64,000 nt of DNA. Source: Putridiphycobacter sp965230195 (lineage in GTDB: Bacteria; Bacteroidota; Bacteroidia; Flavobacteriales_D; Crocinitomicaceae). Positions within the stretch are counted from its first letter, which is position 1. Each line of letters starts with the position of its first letter. Positions 60,847-64,000 of the stretch are shown here, piece by piece. Under the pieces are notes generated by a model, which was given only the letters and a program-made list of their open reading frames with translations, was not told the DNA's origin and ran no database searches. The stretch spans positions 310,001 to 374,000 of the forward strand of contig OZ245997.1 in the NCBI GenBank assembly GCA_965230195.1, in the 5' to 3' direction. A program made the position numbers and the translations under genes.

Positions 60847-62478
60847 TTAGACATGCAGAAGAGAAGAAGTGACATCCGCATTCATGCCTTCGTGTATCTT
60901 CTGCTGTATGTCCTTCAACATGGAGTGCCAAGATGTCAATTGCTCTTTTAGTCTCTTCCAGTCGCTCCCTGAGTCGAATGTAGACTGTGAGGCTTTGGTG
61001 GATGACGGTTGACACGCACCGTCGAATCCTTTGCTGATGCAGGAGGTAACGACGATGACTTCCTGGATCTGATCGATGCGCGCCGACAAGAGTTTTGCAC
61101 CTGTCGCCTTGACGATCCATTGCTCGACCTCTTCCCTCTCTGTTTGCAGAGCGGACGCCACTTGGTCATAGAGAATGGGCTTGTTGCCAGTCGCTCTAGC
61201 CAAACCGAGCAGAGCACTCATCCGCGTCTTTTCGAGGCAGTCCTCGCGAGTGATGCCGAGGCTTTGAAGCAGATCTGGCCGACAGACCGTCTCCAGCTGT
61301 GGCACAGTCAGTCGTATCTGTAGTGGACATGTGGACAACGAAAAGAGCGAGACCTGATTAATCTGTCCTCTGGCAACGGCACTGAAGAGCTGATGGAGGT
61401 AGAGATGCGTTGGATTCTTCGACAGCGCCTTGACGGGCGCCAGTTCGAGAAGATCGCACGAAAAGGTCTTCGGCGATTTGAGGAAATCGGCGACCGCGGC
61501 AGCAGCTTCGCCGGCCATTTCCTTGCAGGCCGAACTGTCCGATGCCTAGATGCACAGCGTGTATTGGTCCACGCAGTCGCCAGGGGTCGGTCACACGTCC
61601 ACAGAAGCGAGCGCTTTGGACGTCAATGCCAGTGACTGCATGTGTGTCTCCTTGTCTCCTGCATTGGGACCAACGGCACATGAGCCTGAGTGAGTGGGCA
61701 GATCGAGGCACCTTTGCTCTGACGGACCAAAACAGCGATGCCCAGATACAACTTGGAGGCCGCCGCATGAGAGAGCTTCCAGTTCTCCACGAGAGCATCG
61801 GCGTGATCTGCCGCACACGACTGACGGAGGCCGTTCGACAGCGAGGTTGCGCACTGCCACCTTTGACAATCGGCGCAAGGATCTCTGCCACGCGTGCGGA
61901 GATGGCAAAGTCGATCGTCTTCATCAGGACGTTGTACTGATCGTCGTTGCGGGCGCAGGCATTGTACAGATGCAGCAAACACGCCAACCGCGTCTCCGTC
62001 TTCGTCTCGTGCTGCATGCAGATGGGAATGGGGCAGGAGCTAGGAGCAATGCGGATGTGACATTCGCTGAGATGGCCGAGGCCAAGGAGACAGCAAATCT
62101 GCTCGAATCTTCCGGGCCGAGTTTCGTCAGCAGATGATGGTTGATGATCTGAATGCAACTCTCGATGTCGGCATCGCTGCCCTTCTCGACGAGGAGGGGC
62201 AGTTGTTCGACGAACAGGGTCAGGATTTGGGGGATGGACGCCTCGGGCACCTGTACCTCTTCTGCCTCGGCGTCTTTCTCGACGAGACGATAGAAGGACG
62301 CGAGAAAGCGGCCTCCCGCCGAATTCGACTCGGCATCGACGGTCTACGGACTCAGTCAGATCTCGACTTGGACGAGTGAGCGGTGAGACACCTGTCCGCC
62401 GTCGAGAATCTCTGCGATGTACTTGAAGACGAGAGAGAACGAGTCTTCCTCCGAAACTTCGAAGAGACAGTTGTTCAT
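60847..62478 (-). CDS. EIF3M: eIF3 subunit M, right copy, intact
   Basis: This copy has the same seven-exon structure as the left one and no premature stop. The start is at 62476-62478 (MNNCLFEVSEEDSFSLVFKY). The Trp that is a stop in the left copy (VENWKLSHAAASKLYLG) is TGG here, at 61779-61781. The PCI domain (SPKTFSCDLLELAPVKALSKN to EVEQWIVKATGAKLLSARIDQ) and the C-terminal helix (DWKRLKEQLTSWHSMLKDIQQ) are complete; the protein ends NADVTSSLLHV. The other exon frames agree with eIF3m from other eukaryotes. It is probably the functional gene. It is divergent from the second AAA gene, 870 bp away. Confidence 0.92.
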
Positions 62479-63348
62479 TGCAGAGCGAAGATGACAGGAT
62501 GGATCGATTTGACGGTTCTCATGGACACTGCCGCTTCATGGAAGGGGATGTCCCCCATTGCCCTGAACAGAAGCGATGTGATCTGCCTCGAATGTAGCAT
62601 TGGACCATCGAGCAGCGTGGATGGATCGCAGGAAAGATACGCATCCGGACCGTTGCCGTTGTCTGACGTCGAATGTGGTTTGGACATTAAGCATGAACCT
62701 GAGCACAGTTGTAAAACATGAGCCGCTGCAAGCGTCCAAACAGAGAACACAGGTTCTCTTTCATGCAGAGTGTTCGTTATCCTCAACAAGTGTGACAACT
62801 CTCAGACATGACGACGTCTGGTCTGATAGAATCATCCCCATCAGAAGGCATCAAGCAGCTGAGTCAGTCGCGCTGGTGCTGCCTCTCGAATGCGACACTG
62901 TTCGATATCGACTTGAACGGCGTTTCCTTACCGTCTTAAGGAGAAGCCCTCTTCCATTCTTCCGAAGATAACGTTGTCTTCTCTCGAGGCCATTCAACAT
63001 CCACGTCACGTCACGCTCAGCTTCGGGCAGCTAACCAAAACCAAGGCATAGTCGTACGGCGCGTTGGTGCATTCGGGACGGTGTAAACGACGAACTTTCA
63101 CTGGTGAAACTGTCTTTGCGAACGTTAATATATTGTCGTTATAAACGCCTAAGCAACATCACCGTTTCCAACCCCAGTCGTTCTCTAGTTGAACGAACAG
63201 TCGCCAGCCCGCACGAACAAACATCCTTGTCAACGGAGCGTGCGAAGGCGAACCGCTTTGTCGAAGACGTCATTCACGTGACGCCCTCTCTGTCGAACGC
63301 ACACCAGATCTAACAAGGTTTCTCTGTCTGTGAGCAGTAAGATCTGCC
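62479..63348. promoter_or_regulatory. Shared upstream region of eIF3m and AAA gene, right copy
   Basis: Counterpart of 11360-12236. It separates the start codons of the right eIF3m (minus) and right AAA gene (plus). It is more diverged from the left copy than the flanking exons, with several small indels. Confidence 0.55.
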
Positions 63349-64000
63349 ATGTCGCGCCCGGCGAGTAAATGGCTGGAACTCGACCTTCTCCAAAACGCAC
63401 TCAAGTCGTCCGTCGACGGACGTTTGGAACAAAAATCCCTCAAAGACGCCCGCGAATACATCAGGTCCTTCATCGACAATGGCTCCATCGAAGCTGGAAG
63501 CGAGGAGCTGACGGAACTCGGGTCCAAAGCCCTCATGCGGTGCATCGTCTACGCCTACTCCGTTCGCGTTTTCGAACAGAAGGGAGCCATGTGTGGACCC
63601 TTGGCACGTGTACTTGAATGGTTCGTCCGTCGCACGGATACCGAAACGCAACGCGATTTCTGGGACGTCCTTCTGTTTTCTCGAAAGTACAATGCATCGA
63701 AGCTCTCTGTCGGTGATGTGACGGTGGGAAAGTGGAAAAAAGAACAAAGAAAGCATAACGAGCAGCCAGATCTGGGCATCCTGCTGGAACTCCTGTCCAT
63801 TCCCCAGTCCACGGGACAGGAGGTCGACGCCATCGTGGGTCTCGTCGAAATGGCCCTGCGCGAAATGCGAACGCACTTGCCGCAGCCGGGCTCGTCGAGT
63901 GACTCTCGGGGACAGGACGCGGAGCAAAGAGCCTTGCAACACATCGCCTGTTCTCCTGAACTTCTCACGCTTTTTGTCAGCCCTTTGGTTGTGAAGACCA
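63349..64000 (+). CDS. Midasin-like AAA protein, second copy (5' end only)
   Basis: The ATG at 63349 opens a frame that runs to the window edge (217 codons). It differs from the left copy by about five residues (for example LEQKSLKDAREY versus LEQESLKDARKS, and VEMAL versus VETAL). Only the N-terminal region before the first AAA module is in the window. Whether this copy is complete cannot be seen. Confidence 0.85.
   Translation, partial: MSRPASKWLELDLLQNALKSSVDGRLEQKSLKDAREYIRSFIDNGSIEAGSEELTELGSKALMRCIVYAYSVRVFEQKGAMCGPLARVLEWFVRRTDTETQRDFWDVLLFSRKYNASKLSVGDVTVGKWKKEQRKHNEQPDLGILLELLSIPQSTGQEVDAIVGLVEMALREMRTHLPQPGSSSDSRGQDAEQRALQHIACSPELLTLFVSPLVVKT

Larger units (their letters stand above)
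60875..64000. repeat. Right arm of large inverted duplication
   Basis: It is the reverse complement of 10708-13839 with small indels (3126 versus 3132 bases). The inner end lies in the last eIF3m exon at 60875; sequence beyond (towards 60847) is unrelated to the left side. The outer end is the window edge. Confidence 0.95.

Noticed and set aside
1..64000. CRISPR array, bacterial operon or prophage
   Set aside because: No spaced direct repeats are present; spliceosomal introns and eukaryotic gene families occur throughout.

Overview
The window is nuclear DNA from a eukaryote, most probably a unicellular green alga with a primary plastid. Three things point there. (1) Several genes are typical of the green lineage: a thylakoid calcium-sensing receptor (CAS), a gamma-tocopherol methyltransferase, a protein kinase fused to a PP2C phosphatase, a six-IQ class XI-type myosin with a DIL tail, and a complex I gamma-carbonic anhydrase. 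(2) The two plastid proteins start with a simple transit-peptide-like leader and no signal peptide, which argues against a secondary plastid. (3) The genome is compact: intergenic gaps are often 50-150 bp and introns are mostly 41-67 nt. The standard genetic code fits, with TAA, TAG and TGA all used as stops. The species cannot be named from this sequence. Exon structures were worked out by hand from splice signals and protein-family continuity and are approximate at some ends.

Layout. Positions 1-11359 (minus) hold the first 3786 codons of a giant, apparently intronless midasin-like protein with six tandem AAA modules. Divergent from it lies eIF3m (12237-13839, plus). This pair returns in opposite orientation at the right edge: intact eIF3m at 60847-62478 (minus) and the start of the second AAA gene at 63349-64000 (plus). 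So 10708-13839 and 60875-64000 are the arms of a large inverted duplication around about 47 kb of single-copy DNA. The left eIF3m copy has an in-frame stop and a replaced 3' end; the right copy is intact.

Just inside the left arm is a gene fragment (13840-14249) and a decayed LINE retrotransposon (about 14.8-18.5 kb, minus). The rest of the interior is dense housekeeping sequence. 19-27 kb: serine carboxypeptidase, NUDT14-like Nudix hydrolase, a small secreted protein, CAS, an aldo/keto reductase and an LRR protein. 27-32 kb: STT3, an LRRC57-like protein and a membrane protein. 32-46.7 kb: myosin, mitochondrial bS21m, the SAP-domain protein SARNP/Tho1, the ESCRT-III subunit CHMP4, a DUF4864 protein and alpha-COP. 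46.8-53.5 kb: gamma-CA-like, an unassigned gene, an NDUFAF2-like complex I assembly factor, kinase-PP2C and tocopherol methyltransferase. 53.6-60.4 kb: a secreted trypsin-fold protein lacking the catalytic serine, NASP-type histone chaperone, a ZCCHC10-like zinc-knuckle protein and a second PP2C.

Functional themes are secretory and endomembrane traffic (STT3, alpha-COP, CHMP4, myosin), mitochondrial complex I and ribosome (gamma-CA-like, NDUFAF2-like, bS21m), plastid function (CAS, tocopherol methyltransferase) and signalling (two PP2Cs, one fused to a kinase). There is no operon logic, but many pairs are divergent with very short shared promoters. No tRNA, rRNA or CRISPR was found.
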